From contig JAMPAF010000001.1 in the NCBI GenBank assembly GCA_023667345.1, positions 62,001 through 126,000 of the forward strand: a stretch of 64,000 bases of DNA, read 5' to 3'. Positions 36,301-43,543 of this stretch are shown here, piece after piece. The notes below the pieces were generated by a model. That model had not been told where the DNA came from. It worked only from the letters and a program-made list of their open reading frames with translations, and did not search any database. Each line of letters begins with the position of its first letter. Position 1 is the first letter of the stretch. The position numbers and the translations under genes were made by a program. This DNA comes from Clostridiales bacterium. Its GTDB lineage: Bacteria > Bacillota > Clostridia > Christensenellales > Borkfalkiaceae.

Positions 36301-38319
36301 CTTACTGCCGTACCAGTCCGCCATGGGCATATAGCCCGCAACAGTAGCCGATTCGAACTGCGACGCGCCGTTGAAAATTCTGACCGTTATCTGCCGAGCC
36401 GTCGCCAAGGGGTCGGAGCCGTCCGCCGCCTTTACTTTGAGCACGGGCAACGCGCCGCCGAAATCCCACTCGCTTTCGCTCCAACCGAGCGCCGTGAATG
36501 TGCCCGCAGTGGGGGAAGCCACGTTCTGTTGATTGCCGTACCCGATGAGAGCCGAGTAATCAGCCTCGCCCGCGTCGGGAGTTGCAAAGCCGCCCACAAA
36601 ATCGCCCTTAAAGGCATAGCTTGCGCCCTGAATACTGCTTGCCGACATTCTGCCGCCCGCGGCGTAACAGCCCGCAATCACCGTATTCTCTTCCGCGTAG
36701 CCCGCAATGCCGCCTGCGTACGCGCCCCTGAATTCGTCGTAAACGAGACCTTCGATTATGTTATTCGCCGAAATTCTCGCCGTGGAATAGCTGTTGGATA
36801 CGGTCGAATATCTGCCGAGCGTGCCCACGACGCCGCCCGCGCGCATACCGCCGCTCACCGTGCCTTCGGAATAGCAGTTTACGGCGTAAGCAATCGCGCT
36901 TTCGTCCGCCGAAACGAGATAGCCCGCAATGCCGCCCAACGAGTGGGGACTGCCCGTGCCGTGAATTGCTACGTCGGTCGAGCACGAGCGCACGAACGCC
37001 GAACGCGCCACATCGCCGCTTGCAGTTGAGCCGTACGCGCCCTGCAATCTGCCTATAAGTCCGCCCGCGTTGACAATCTGGTTACTGTCGTTGGCTATCG
37101 CGATTGTGCCGTTTACCGCCCTGCAACCCGAAACCTCCGCGCCGATACCGTAGCCGAGAAGCGAGCCCGCATACGCGCCCGCGCCCGCCGAAGCGGGGTG
37201 AACTTCTACCGTGTAGTCGGCAAGCGTTACATTTTTAATAACCGCGGGTATTATCGTGTTGTTCGAATTGACCGTCGCCACCGCATACCCGAAAAGACCC
37301 ACGTAGGGAAGATATTCCTGTGCATAAGTCGACTGGTCGTAAACCTCGTCGGTTATGCTGAAATTTTTAATCGTATGGCCGTTGCCGTCGAATGTGCCGC
37401 TGAACGCCGCCACCTCGGTGGAGTTGTCGCCTATAACGTACAACTGCTCGCCCTTCATATCAATGTCGTTCATCAGCTTGTAGTGATAGCCCGCAAAACG
37501 TCCGCCGTAATAGTCGTCGTTGACGAGCGCGGCGAGATAATACAAATCGACGGGCGTGCTTATCTTAAAGGGGTTGTCCGCCGAACCGTCGCCCGTGGTG
37601 CCGTCGCCGACGGTGGCGAACGAGTCCGCCATTGTCAGATTGTCAACGCTGATTTCGCCGTCCGCGCCCACCTCGCTTACCGTGTAGAAACCGTCCCCGT
37701 CGGGCGTGAGCACGTCGAAGCCGCAACTTACCGTGTAGTCGTCGGTATAGTAGGGGCTCACCCAAAGCTTGAATTTATAGTCGGTTGCGCCGACGACCAT
37801 CACGTCGTCAACGATTTCTTCGCCGTTTTCGTCGTAGTAGGCTATTCTGCGCTCTTCGAGGTACTGCTGACCGTCGGTATTAGTCACCTCTTCCGTGCGT
37901 AGAAACGAGAGCGAGTACAGCGCGCTTAAACCCGTAATCGAAACGGTGGAATCCTGCTCCATTATAAAGGAGTAAACGCCGCCGTCGGAAAGGAGCGGGG
38001 AATTATTTAAGCTGACCTGCGGCGTGCCCGTGGCGTGATTGCCCACAAGCACTGTAAAGCGGACCTCGACGCCCTCCTTTACCTTGCCGCCGAAGCGGAA
38101 GGTTTCGCCGCTGTTATCGGGCTGGGCGAGGTCGCCCTGAAACACGATATCCGCGCCGACGCCGCCCGTTAAATCGAGCTGATAATAATCGGGCTGTACT
38201 TCGGGTACGGAACCCTGATTGCCCCCCTCGGAGGTGTTGCACGCCGCGCCCGCGCCGCAAAGGCACGCCGCGCCCGCGGCAACCGTAAACCCGATTAAAA
38301 TTTTTCTGAATTTATTCAT
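33343..38319 (-). CDS. 1658-residue lipoprotein with GLUG-like and tandem beta modules
   Basis: A very large lipoprotein; lipobox GAGAAC gives Cys27. Residues about 230-600 hold GLUG-like turns (GIAGYLVSADES, AGGVVGTLGRYSTVSNSYST, AGGIAGYAEENTVIAGCY), seen in adhesins and peptidase-associated surface proteins. The part from about 690 on has repeated units of 80-120 residues that begin with F-(K/T/R)-G-x-W (FKGSWKK, FTGEWYM, FRGVWTG, FKGSWYV) and contain TFDG-like turns. No enzyme motif is evident. It is the first gene after the promoter at 38436-38464 and lies 75 nt before the subtilisin gene, so it probably heads the nine-gene surface protease/peptide import transcript. A role in binding polymers or host matrix is possible but unproven. 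Confidence 0.75.
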   Translation of the reverse strand: MNKFRKILIGFTVAAGAACLCGAGAACNTSEGGNQGSVPEVQPDYYQLDLTGGVGADIVFQGDLAQPDNSGETFRFGGKVKEGVEVRFTVLVGNHATGTPQVSLNNSPLLSDGGVYSFIMEQDSTVSITGLSALYSLSFLRTEEVTNTDGQQYLEERRIAYYDENGEEIVDDVMVVGATDYKFKLWVSPYYTDDYTVSCGFDVLTPDGDGFYTVSEVGADGEISVDNLTMADSFATVGDGTTGDGSADNPFKISTPVDLYYLAALVNDDYYGGRFAGYHYKLMNDIDMKGEQLYVIGDNSTEVAAFSGTFDGNGHTIKNFSITDEVYDQSTYAQEYLPYVGLFGYAVATVNSNNTIIPAVIKNVTLADYTVEVHPASAGAGAYAGSLLGYGIGAEVSGCRAVNGTIAIANDSNQIVNAGGLIGRLQGAYGSTASGDVARSAFVRSCSTDVAIHGTGSPHSLGGIAGYLVSADESAIAYAVNCYSEGTVSGGMRAGGVVGTLGRYSTVSNSYSTARISANNIIEGLVYDEFRGAYAGGIAGYAEENTVIAGCYAAGGRMSASSIQGASYAFKGDFVGGFATPDAGEADYSALIGYGNQQNVASPTAGTFTALGWSESEWDFGGALPVLKVKAADGSDPLATARQITVRIFNGASQFESATVAGYMPMADWYGSKGGVPEYAVNAQGRSWGYYFDSAMTQRVPYGFVPVKDETTIYVGFADYNAVAGTYYLQDTAFSNGASITLTADGKAQVRSGGLYHECPYIYNGKQSDNIILYRSCLAALTYGEDEINGTYFAYGGTAANGELKLSSYLTLVNTESTSEYVTYNNPTDTVTALKPHDNFVYGEYKNENGVFYTFRTNGTGVRTAGTTTESFTFAPADGGGYTVKLGGRSETVTVNGDGTVDRVNGVSVSRIDEFKGSWKKSANSAYTFTFDGEGSVAINGGTAVTVTPAGAGVIGFEIDGETYKASFSGGILVINGENYYVSDNFTGEWYMLGTTEQIMLSFGGVGTAGYGSATINYAGGRSQTLDAEYDLYTTADGTHLRVFVGDRQYGELTYDASSNTASSAFYSLLYDEYRRFEFNIYDVFRGVWTGVDDKFDTVTFNGRSSGDNGAEVVARSALGATLRGAYTLTDSVNGTMTVGGIKYNIVYNEKENRVSFTEDREQEPASGLLGRRDDWYGVVLYDGETSYTFDGKSNVGKPDVTGAVKVSGGEPIEYTVNANGEVVLGGYKLTASGSGFGWNGKTLVFKTGFKGSWYVSATDAPVEVSEVDGNFTATVGGESYVYNPLAKTLTRTDDDTVTVLSLLSGNDEMNMMRTTADGTSYVYCIRTENSDSWRGEYKATDGSGWKFDGLGSCIYGSGTAIFTPASGDPVNYSYRINEIGKPYIVADSNLMMVDATSGEAGAFQNGGNWYKTVAVDTYYGRVAVIQGNQNTFFFDGNNTVWVKSAAETVYTRKAYSYEIVTSVLCELTDSLGVRLNGRIASSGRNYRLTVTPQIQASIGYTVYSFGWRTLWRVSGNDYYAAYTFVATNEKNGQYELTDADGNVFSATLTKSEEGNTLTMTPKEVISVTMHAQTYVFAEGGSVYLMGESDGYVKAYTYKTVDAAKGVYELTDIMTKTVYTATVTTDETTKEKSMTLTPKQEESKEPAEGGEEGADGQE

Positions 38320-38435
38320 AATTCATTCTCCGCAAAAATAATCGTAATTTTTAACGATTATTCTGAAAAAGCCTTTAAAATCTTCCGCGCCTCGACCCGA
38401 AAGTATAGAATAGCACTATTTTCTCATTCTCTTCT

Positions 38436-38464
38436 ATATTATCATAAACGAGGGCATAATGCAA
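38436..38464 (-). promoter_or_regulatory. promoter of the surface protease/opp operon
   Basis: Minus strand TTGCAT (38459-38464), 17-bp spacer, TAATAT (38436-38441). The leader is about 110 nt and contains an AT-rich hairpin AATAATCGT/ACGATTATT (38337-38362) followed by TTTTT, just before the ribosome site. It could act as a weak attenuator. Confidence 0.6.
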
Positions 38465-38576
38465 AATAATATGGGCGGGTTACGGGAATTATTTTATATA
38501 AAAATTACTTATATTTGAGTTAATTATCCCTTACCTTACTATTTTATGCAAAATTTGCCTGTATAAACGTATAAAA

Positions 38577-38597
38577 GCCCCCGCGTGAGGGGGGGGT
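38577..38597 (-). terminator. possible terminator upstream of the protease operon promoter
   Basis: Stem of five G-C pairs (38578-38582 with the G-run from 38589), followed on the minus strand by CTTTTAT. It may be an old terminator separated from its gene by the repeat at 38610-38829. Between 38465 and 38576 I see only AT-rich sequence. Confidence 0.35.
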
Positions 38598-38609
38598 GAT
38601 GTAATTGCT

Positions 38610-38829
38610 AAATTAAGAATGCAGAATTAAGAATGCAGAATTATGCTAAGGTGAAGAGTGTCAACCTCTATCCCCTCTTCGAGGTACTTTCCCCTTCAAA
38701 GGGGAAAGCAAGGGGTTGCGCGTTACTCTCGCCTTCCACTTTGAAGGGGAAGGTGGCTGCGTAAGCAGACGAAAGAGGTTGGTTCTATTAAATCTTCACC
38801 TCAATTCCGCATTACTAATCACGCATTAG
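38610..38829. repeat. intergenic hairpin repeat with terminal inverted repeats
   Basis: Left end AATTAAGAATGCAGAATTAAG..., ATGCTAAGGTGAAGA; right end AAATCTTCACC...CCGCATTACTAATCACGCATTA. Hairpins CCTC-TTC-GAGG (38674-38684) and CTGC-GTAA-GCAG (38757-38768) lie between CCCCTTCAAAGGGGAAAG and CCTTCCACTTTGAAGGGGAAGG blocks. One of the most complete copies. Confidence 0.8.
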
Positions 38830-38832
38830 ATA

Positions 38833-38868
38833 AATTCCCCGCGCGGCAATTTCGCCGCGCGGGGAATT
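38833..38868 (-). terminator. terminator of the 909-residue lipoprotein gene
   Basis: A perfect 15-bp stem (AATTCCCCGCGCGGC and complement, loop AATTTC), 30 nt after the stop codon at 38899. It has the same CCGCGCGG core as the other terminators. Confidence 0.75.
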
Positions 38869-38898
38869 GCATTGCTGAGCGGAAAATCGCTGCCGCAA

Positions 38899-41628
38899 TC
38901 AAGCTTGCTTTGAAAGTACTATCGTTTCGGTTCGCGTTTCGTCTTCGAGAACGTAGGTGGTGTGCTCGATAGAAATTTTGTATCTGGCGTTGAGCCTGAT
39001 TTTAAAATCGAACGTTTCGCCGTTTTTGCCCGATTCGTAAACGCAACTAAGCGTGTTCGTGCCCCCGTCGTACGTAAAGGTGTACACACAGGTGTACGTT
39101 GTAGACTTGTCGACGGAGGTTATGCTGAGATTGACCTTGCCCGCCTTGCCGCTTGCGTCGGGGTTGAAGGTTGCAGTCACGTCCGCGGGGACGAGCGCGC
39201 CATTATCCTTCATTCTTATCTGGTTGAACCTGCCCGTATACGTACCCGTAAAAGTTTCGCTTATATCGGGCGCCGCCACGACCTTGATAAGCAAGCGGGT
39301 GTAGACCTTGCTGTCATAAACCGACCTGAGTTCTACGTAGACGTCGATGCCCTGGTCATCCCACTCCGCCGTTATCGCCTTTGCCGTAATTTTGGTGGCT
39401 TCGGTGCCGTCGGCGAGCGTAGCGCCGTCTTCGAGCGTGAAGTAGTCCGCAAACGTAGAGGGCACGTGGCTGACGAAGCTTGCGTCGACGAACGACGCCT
39501 CGTCCGCGAGGGGGAGCGCACGCACGTACAGCGACTCCCCTACGTAAAGGGTTACGAGGTCAGCCGCGTTTTCGTAATTGTGGTTCGTCCAGCTATACCT
39601 TTCCACGCCGCCCGCGTCGGAATAGAGGTACGCCTGCGCCCTTAACCCCGTGGGTATACCCGCGGCTACTTTGAGCTTAACCTCTCGCTCGCACTTGCCG
39701 CCGCGCGGACGCAGAACTATCGTAAAATCGCCTTTGCTCTTAGCGTTTATAACCACCTTGTTTTCGGTCATACTGAAATAACCGATAATGTTATATGCGT
39801 TCTGACCCGTGTAGCTGAGAGTTATCTCGTCGCCCGACTCGGTTTTAAGGTACACGCCGAGAGGGTCGTAGTCGAGCTTAGCCGTGTCGGCGGGAGCCAC
39901 ATTTTCGATATCCAAAGTAATCAAATCGTTGGCGTTGACCTGCACCTCGTCGCCTTCGCCCAACACACTGCCTTTATACGAGACATCGAAAGAGTGAATA
40001 TAAAGGCTTTCGGAAGGGAAAGGATTTTCCTCTACCTCGTCGTTTTCGTCCTTTAAAGTCTGCGTAAAGTCGACCGTTCTTATCGCTATGAACTCGTGGT
40101 CGGAATCGTAGTACCCGCCGTCGGGCTTTCTGTCGCCCTCTTCGTAGTAGTACAGTATATCGTCGCCTTCCTGCCAGCCCAAGGGAACGGGGCGCGCAAT
40201 GTCGTTGCCGAAGCCGTCCATGAGGGGCGAGCCGTCGGGCTTTGTCTTGACGCCGCTCGTCTTTATGACGGGGATAGTGTGCTTTATCTCGTTTCCGTCC
40301 TCGTCGGTGGCGATTACGGGGTTGCCGTCCTCGTCTGTTTTAAGTACGGGCTTGCCGTCCTCGTCCGTTTCGTAAACGTAGGTGTATTCGTACTTTACAG
40401 AACCGTCCTCGTTGCGCTCGACGTCGCCCTCGTACTGCTCTTCGCCGTTTACTATTTCATAGATTTCGCCGAAGACAATGTCGCCGTCGCTGTCGTAAAT
40501 AATCTCGTAAGAGTTGGCGTTTTTGCCGTTGAACGTGTTGGCAAGCATGAACGCACGGATAATCTTCGTCCTTACGGAAAGCGTTTTAATCTCGCCGCTT
40601 TCGAAGGTGGTAAATTCCACGCTGTAACGGCAGAAGTGCGACAGCTCCATACGGCTGAACGAGAAAGTGCCGCGATAGCCGCCGCCGGCAACCGCGTCGT
40701 AGTCGCTTTCAAACTTGATTGCGCCCTCTTCCTGCGAAGCTTCGTAATAGGTTAAGAGCGTGTCCTCTGCGCCGTATGTCATCTGCATGCCGCCGCCCGA
40801 CTCGTAGCCGAAGCCGAGTAAATCGTTTTCGTTAGTATCAATCTTAATCTGCGGGTCCCTCTTTACCTCTTCGAAAATGCGGTCGCCGTTTTCGTCGACA
40901 TCGCCCGTGTCTACCGTTTCGACAACGGCTGAAATGCCGAACGGGTCGCCGTTTTCGTCGAGCGAGTACCAAAAATCTCGGCGGTTGCCGCCGTCGTGGA
41001 CGCGGGTATAATTGTCGCCGTAGTAGTTGGAGAAGGAGTTGGTCTGCACGGACGTGCCGTTAGGGTCGCCGTAAATGTAGTTGCCCTCGCTTTGGCGGAT
41101 ATTGCCGTGAAGGGACGCCGCGTAATAGACGATATCCTCTAAGCCCTCAATTGTGTCGTGCGCGGGCAGTACGATATCGAATTCCACGTCTCCCGCCTCG
41201 TGCGCGAACACGAAATGACGGTTGCCCGCCGTCTGGTAGTGGGGCTTAACCGTAATTTTTGAGGAAACGTAGCCCGTGCCATCGTCCGTAATTTCGGGCA
41301 GAGTTGCCTCGAACGTGTGTGTATTACTGTTGGCGCACACCCTCGTCGCCTTGCCCTCTTCGCTTTCGGTCGGGTATTTTTCAATAGTCCAGTCCTTGCT
41401 GAACTCGTGCGCGTCGGGGTCGACGGGGATAATTTCCGACTTTACGTCGCCGCAGCCGCCGCATATGCCCGTTCTGTGCCCCTCTCTTACGCAAGTCGCT
41501 TCGGAGTCGGTCGTCCAGTTATAGGCGTGAGTGTGCTTGTCTTTATTGCACGCGGTAAGCGAGCTTACGCCGAGCGTAGCCGCCATCACCACCGCCGATA
41601 TCATTGTTAAAATCTTCTTCTTTTTCAT
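38899..41628 (-). CDS. large lipoprotein with N-terminal HxH/CxxC module
   Basis: A 909-residue lipoprotein; lipobox SLTAC gives Cys27. Directly after it comes a Cys/His-rich segment (HTHAYNW..., C at about 46, CGGCG at about 56, C at about 97) of a type repeated in many clostridial surface proteins and possibly metal-binding. The centre has an Asp/Glu-rich tract of TDEDGNPV-type repeats (about 410-450), and the last third is made of beta domains, one ending in CVYTFTYDGGTNTLSCVYESGK. No enzyme motif is evident. Its promoter is not clear; the gap upstream is full of repeats, so it may be read through from the MoxR/VWA operon. A ribosome site AAGGT lies about 10 nt before the ATG. Confidence 0.72.
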   Translation of the reverse strand: MKKKKILTMISAVVMAATLGVSSLTACNKDKHTHAYNWTTDSEATCVREGHRTGICGGCGDVKSEIIPVDPDAHEFSKDWTIEKYPTESEEGKATRVCANSNTHTFEATLPEITDDGTGYVSSKITVKPHYQTAGNRHFVFAHEAGDVEFDIVLPAHDTIEGLEDIVYYAASLHGNIRQSEGNYIYGDPNGTSVQTNSFSNYYGDNYTRVHDGGNRRDFWYSLDENGDPFGISAVVETVDTGDVDENGDRIFEEVKRDPQIKIDTNENDLLGFGYESGGGMQMTYGAEDTLLTYYEASQEEGAIKFESDYDAVAGGGYRGTFSFSRMELSHFCRYSVEFTTFESGEIKTLSVRTKIIRAFMLANTFNGKNANSYEIIYDSDGDIVFGEIYEIVNGEEQYEGDVERNEDGSVKYEYTYVYETDEDGKPVLKTDEDGNPVIATDEDGNEIKHTIPVIKTSGVKTKPDGSPLMDGFGNDIARPVPLGWQEGDDILYYYEEGDRKPDGGYYDSDHEFIAIRTVDFTQTLKDENDEVEENPFPSESLYIHSFDVSYKGSVLGEGDEVQVNANDLITLDIENVAPADTAKLDYDPLGVYLKTESGDEITLSYTGQNAYNIIGYFSMTENKVVINAKSKGDFTIVLRPRGGKCEREVKLKVAAGIPTGLRAQAYLYSDAGGVERYSWTNHNYENAADLVTLYVGESLYVRALPLADEASFVDASFVSHVPSTFADYFTLEDGATLADGTEATKITAKAITAEWDDQGIDVYVELRSVYDSKVYTRLLIKVVAAPDISETFTGTYTGRFNQIRMKDNGALVPADVTATFNPDASGKAGKVNLSITSVDKSTTYTCVYTFTYDGGTNTLSCVYESGKNGETFDFKIRLNARYKISIEHTTYVLEDETRTETIVLSKQA

Positions 41629-41649
41629 AGTTTTTTACCTTAAATCAGT

Positions 41650-41971
41650 TCTGAATGCGGAATGCAATTCGTAATGCGGAATTGTTCCGCATTAACACTT
41701 CCGTCAAAGCGTCATTGCGCCCGTTCCCGCGCCGTCATTGCGAGGAGCGTTAGCGACGTGGCAATCCAGAATAACGTAGTCTACGAGTGTTCGCTTCCTA
41801 CTTGCCGCCGTATTACCACGAGGGGATTCTCTCACTCAATCGAACCCTCTACGAGGGCTTCTCAATCGTTCGAAATGACATACTCCTATGGGCTCGCAGA
41901 TTATTTAAATAATTTTACCGCAATTCTGCCCCACGCTTGCGTGGCACGTAGCGAAGCGCAGTAATTCTTAA
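41650..41971. repeat. composite intergenic repeat
   Basis: Starts with GAATGCGGAATGCAATTCG units, then the second repeat type (GTCATTGCGAGGAGCG...GACGTGGCAATCCAGAATAACG, about 41738-41780), then CGAGGGGATTCTC and GCTTGCGTGGCACG...GCAGTAATTC. Its right edge reaches the stop codon of the neighbouring lipoprotein gene (TGA at 41972-41974). No gene in 41629-41971. Confidence 0.7.
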
Positions 41972-43543
41972 TCAATTCGGCATGTGAACGCAGCAGGCGA
42001 ACAGCCACTGGCTGTCTTCGTCGCTGTTGTAGCCCGGGTCCAAAGGTCCGCTGCCTTCGGCAAAACCGTTGCCGTCGTTAAAATACCTCTGCGATATCGC
42101 CCAGTCCTGCAAGAACTGCTGCAACTCCGCGGTCACGGGGTAGTAGCCTCCGTCGCAGTGAGCCGCATAGCCGTTTGCGCCCATAATAAAGTCGTAATAG
42201 TCCTTGGTCGTGCCGTCCTCGCCGACTACCCAGTAATATTGGCTTGTCAGTTGTCCGTTAGTCAGCGTCGCGCCCGCGGGATTTTCGGGAGTGGCGCTCG
42301 CCAAAACGGGGTTGGGCGCGGATATCGCCGCGTACAGTCTGTACTGCGCCGACACACTGCCGTCCTCTTCCCTGAAAAAGTCGTTCGTTTCGGGGTTGAG
42401 ATAGTAGTAATATCCGTCGCCGCCCGTCCTCGGGTTGTTATACCTGACCTTGGTTTCGTCGAGTATGTGACGCTCGTTGGCAATGCCCGTTACGGGGTCG
42501 CGCGCGCCGACAAAGACAAGTGTGCCGTCCGGCTTTTCGGGCGTGTTTTTAAAGTTTTCGGTTACGGGCACCGACTCTCTTTCAATCGAAGCTTCGGTGA
42601 ACTCGCGGTCCTTTTCGAATATGAAATATATCGTCAGAGGATAGGCGTTCGGCTTTTCGCTTTCGGAATACAGGTCGAACACCATTGCGTTGCCGTGACT
42701 GCCGCCGCCCACTTCGCCGTCGGAAAGGGAATATTCTATCCAGATATTTTTGGTGTAGTTGCCCGCCGAAGCGTCTAAATACTCGAAATCGGCGGGATAG
42801 AAGTTTTTGCTCGCCGTATTGCCTATATACATATCGGCAAGCGGGTTAATCTCGTCCGCCGTCACGTCCATCATGGTCATAAACGCGTATACGCCCGCTT
42901 TTCTGGGAGAATAGCCGAACATGTGTCTGTCGTCCCTGCTCTGCAAGGTCCACTTGTACGCGCCCGTTTCCCTTATTAAATGATATTTTCTTGTCTCCGT
43001 TACCGAAGAACCGTCTTCGCGGAAATTATTGACGTAAATCTCGGTCTCTTTGCCGAATTCCTTTATCTGGTACAGAGGAACCTTTACACCCTTCTTTGCG
43101 TCGGTCGCCTTTAATTCGTCCCTGCGCTTCTCGTTGGAAGGGTTGGGGTCGTACGCGTACACGTTTTTAAAGTCGTCCGTGAGCACGAGGGTAACGTTGT
43201 AGGGTCCGCCGTCGAGCTTGCCCGCGTTCGCCACGCCCTTTTCGTTGAAATACGCGCGGTAAACGGCGGGTCTGCTGCTGTTTGCCTCCGTCCACTGCGC
43301 CTGCAACCTCGTTATGCGCCCGTAGTCGGACGAGGTGAACGGAGTGCCGTCGTAGTGCGTGAGCGTCGCGGTGTAATCGTCGGGGTCGGTTTCGTCTACG
43401 GGGGGCGGATTGGGGTCCACGACCGAACCGCCGTTCGAACCCGTCGGCGGCGTGTATTCGCCGCAACCCGCGAACGGTACCGCGAGAAGCAACACGGCGA
43501 GCAATACTATTAAAATTCTGAGTATCCCTTTACGCCTTGTCAT
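41972..43543 (-). CDS. lipoprotein at the end of the MoxR/VWA operon
   Basis: A 523-residue lipoprotein with a strongly hydrophobic signal and lipobox PFAGC (Cys27), followed by a Gly/Ser/Pro-rich linker. The mature part is beta-rich with many Tyr/Asn/Asp, and contains DTEIYVN-like and RYNNPRTGGDGYYYYLNPE segments. No known domain recognised. Its ATG overlaps the TGA of the upstream VWA gene (ATGA), so it is translationally coupled and part of the same functional unit; it may be an external partner of the VWA proteins. Confidence 0.72.
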   Translation of the reverse strand: MTRRKGILRILIVLLAVLLLAVPFAGCGEYTPPTGSNGGSVVDPNPPPVDETDPDDYTATLTHYDGTPFTSSDYGRITRLQAQWTEANSSRPAVYRAYFNEKGVANAGKLDGGPYNVTLVLTDDFKNVYAYDPNPSNEKRRDELKATDAKKGVKVPLYQIKEFGKETEIYVNNFREDGSSVTETRKYHLIRETGAYKWTLQSRDDRHMFGYSPRKAGVYAFMTMMDVTADEINPLADMYIGNTASKNFYPADFEYLDASAGNYTKNIWIEYSLSDGEVGGGSHGNAMVFDLYSESEKPNAYPLTIYFIFEKDREFTEASIERESVPVTENFKNTPEKPDGTLVFVGARDPVTGIANERHILDETKVRYNNPRTGGDGYYYYLNPETNDFFREEDGSVSAQYRLYAAISAPNPVLASATPENPAGATLTNGQLTSQYYWVVGEDGTTKDYYDFIMGANGYAAHCDGGYYPVTAELQQFLQDWAISQRYFNDGNGFAEGSGPLDPGYNSDEDSQWLFACCVHMPN

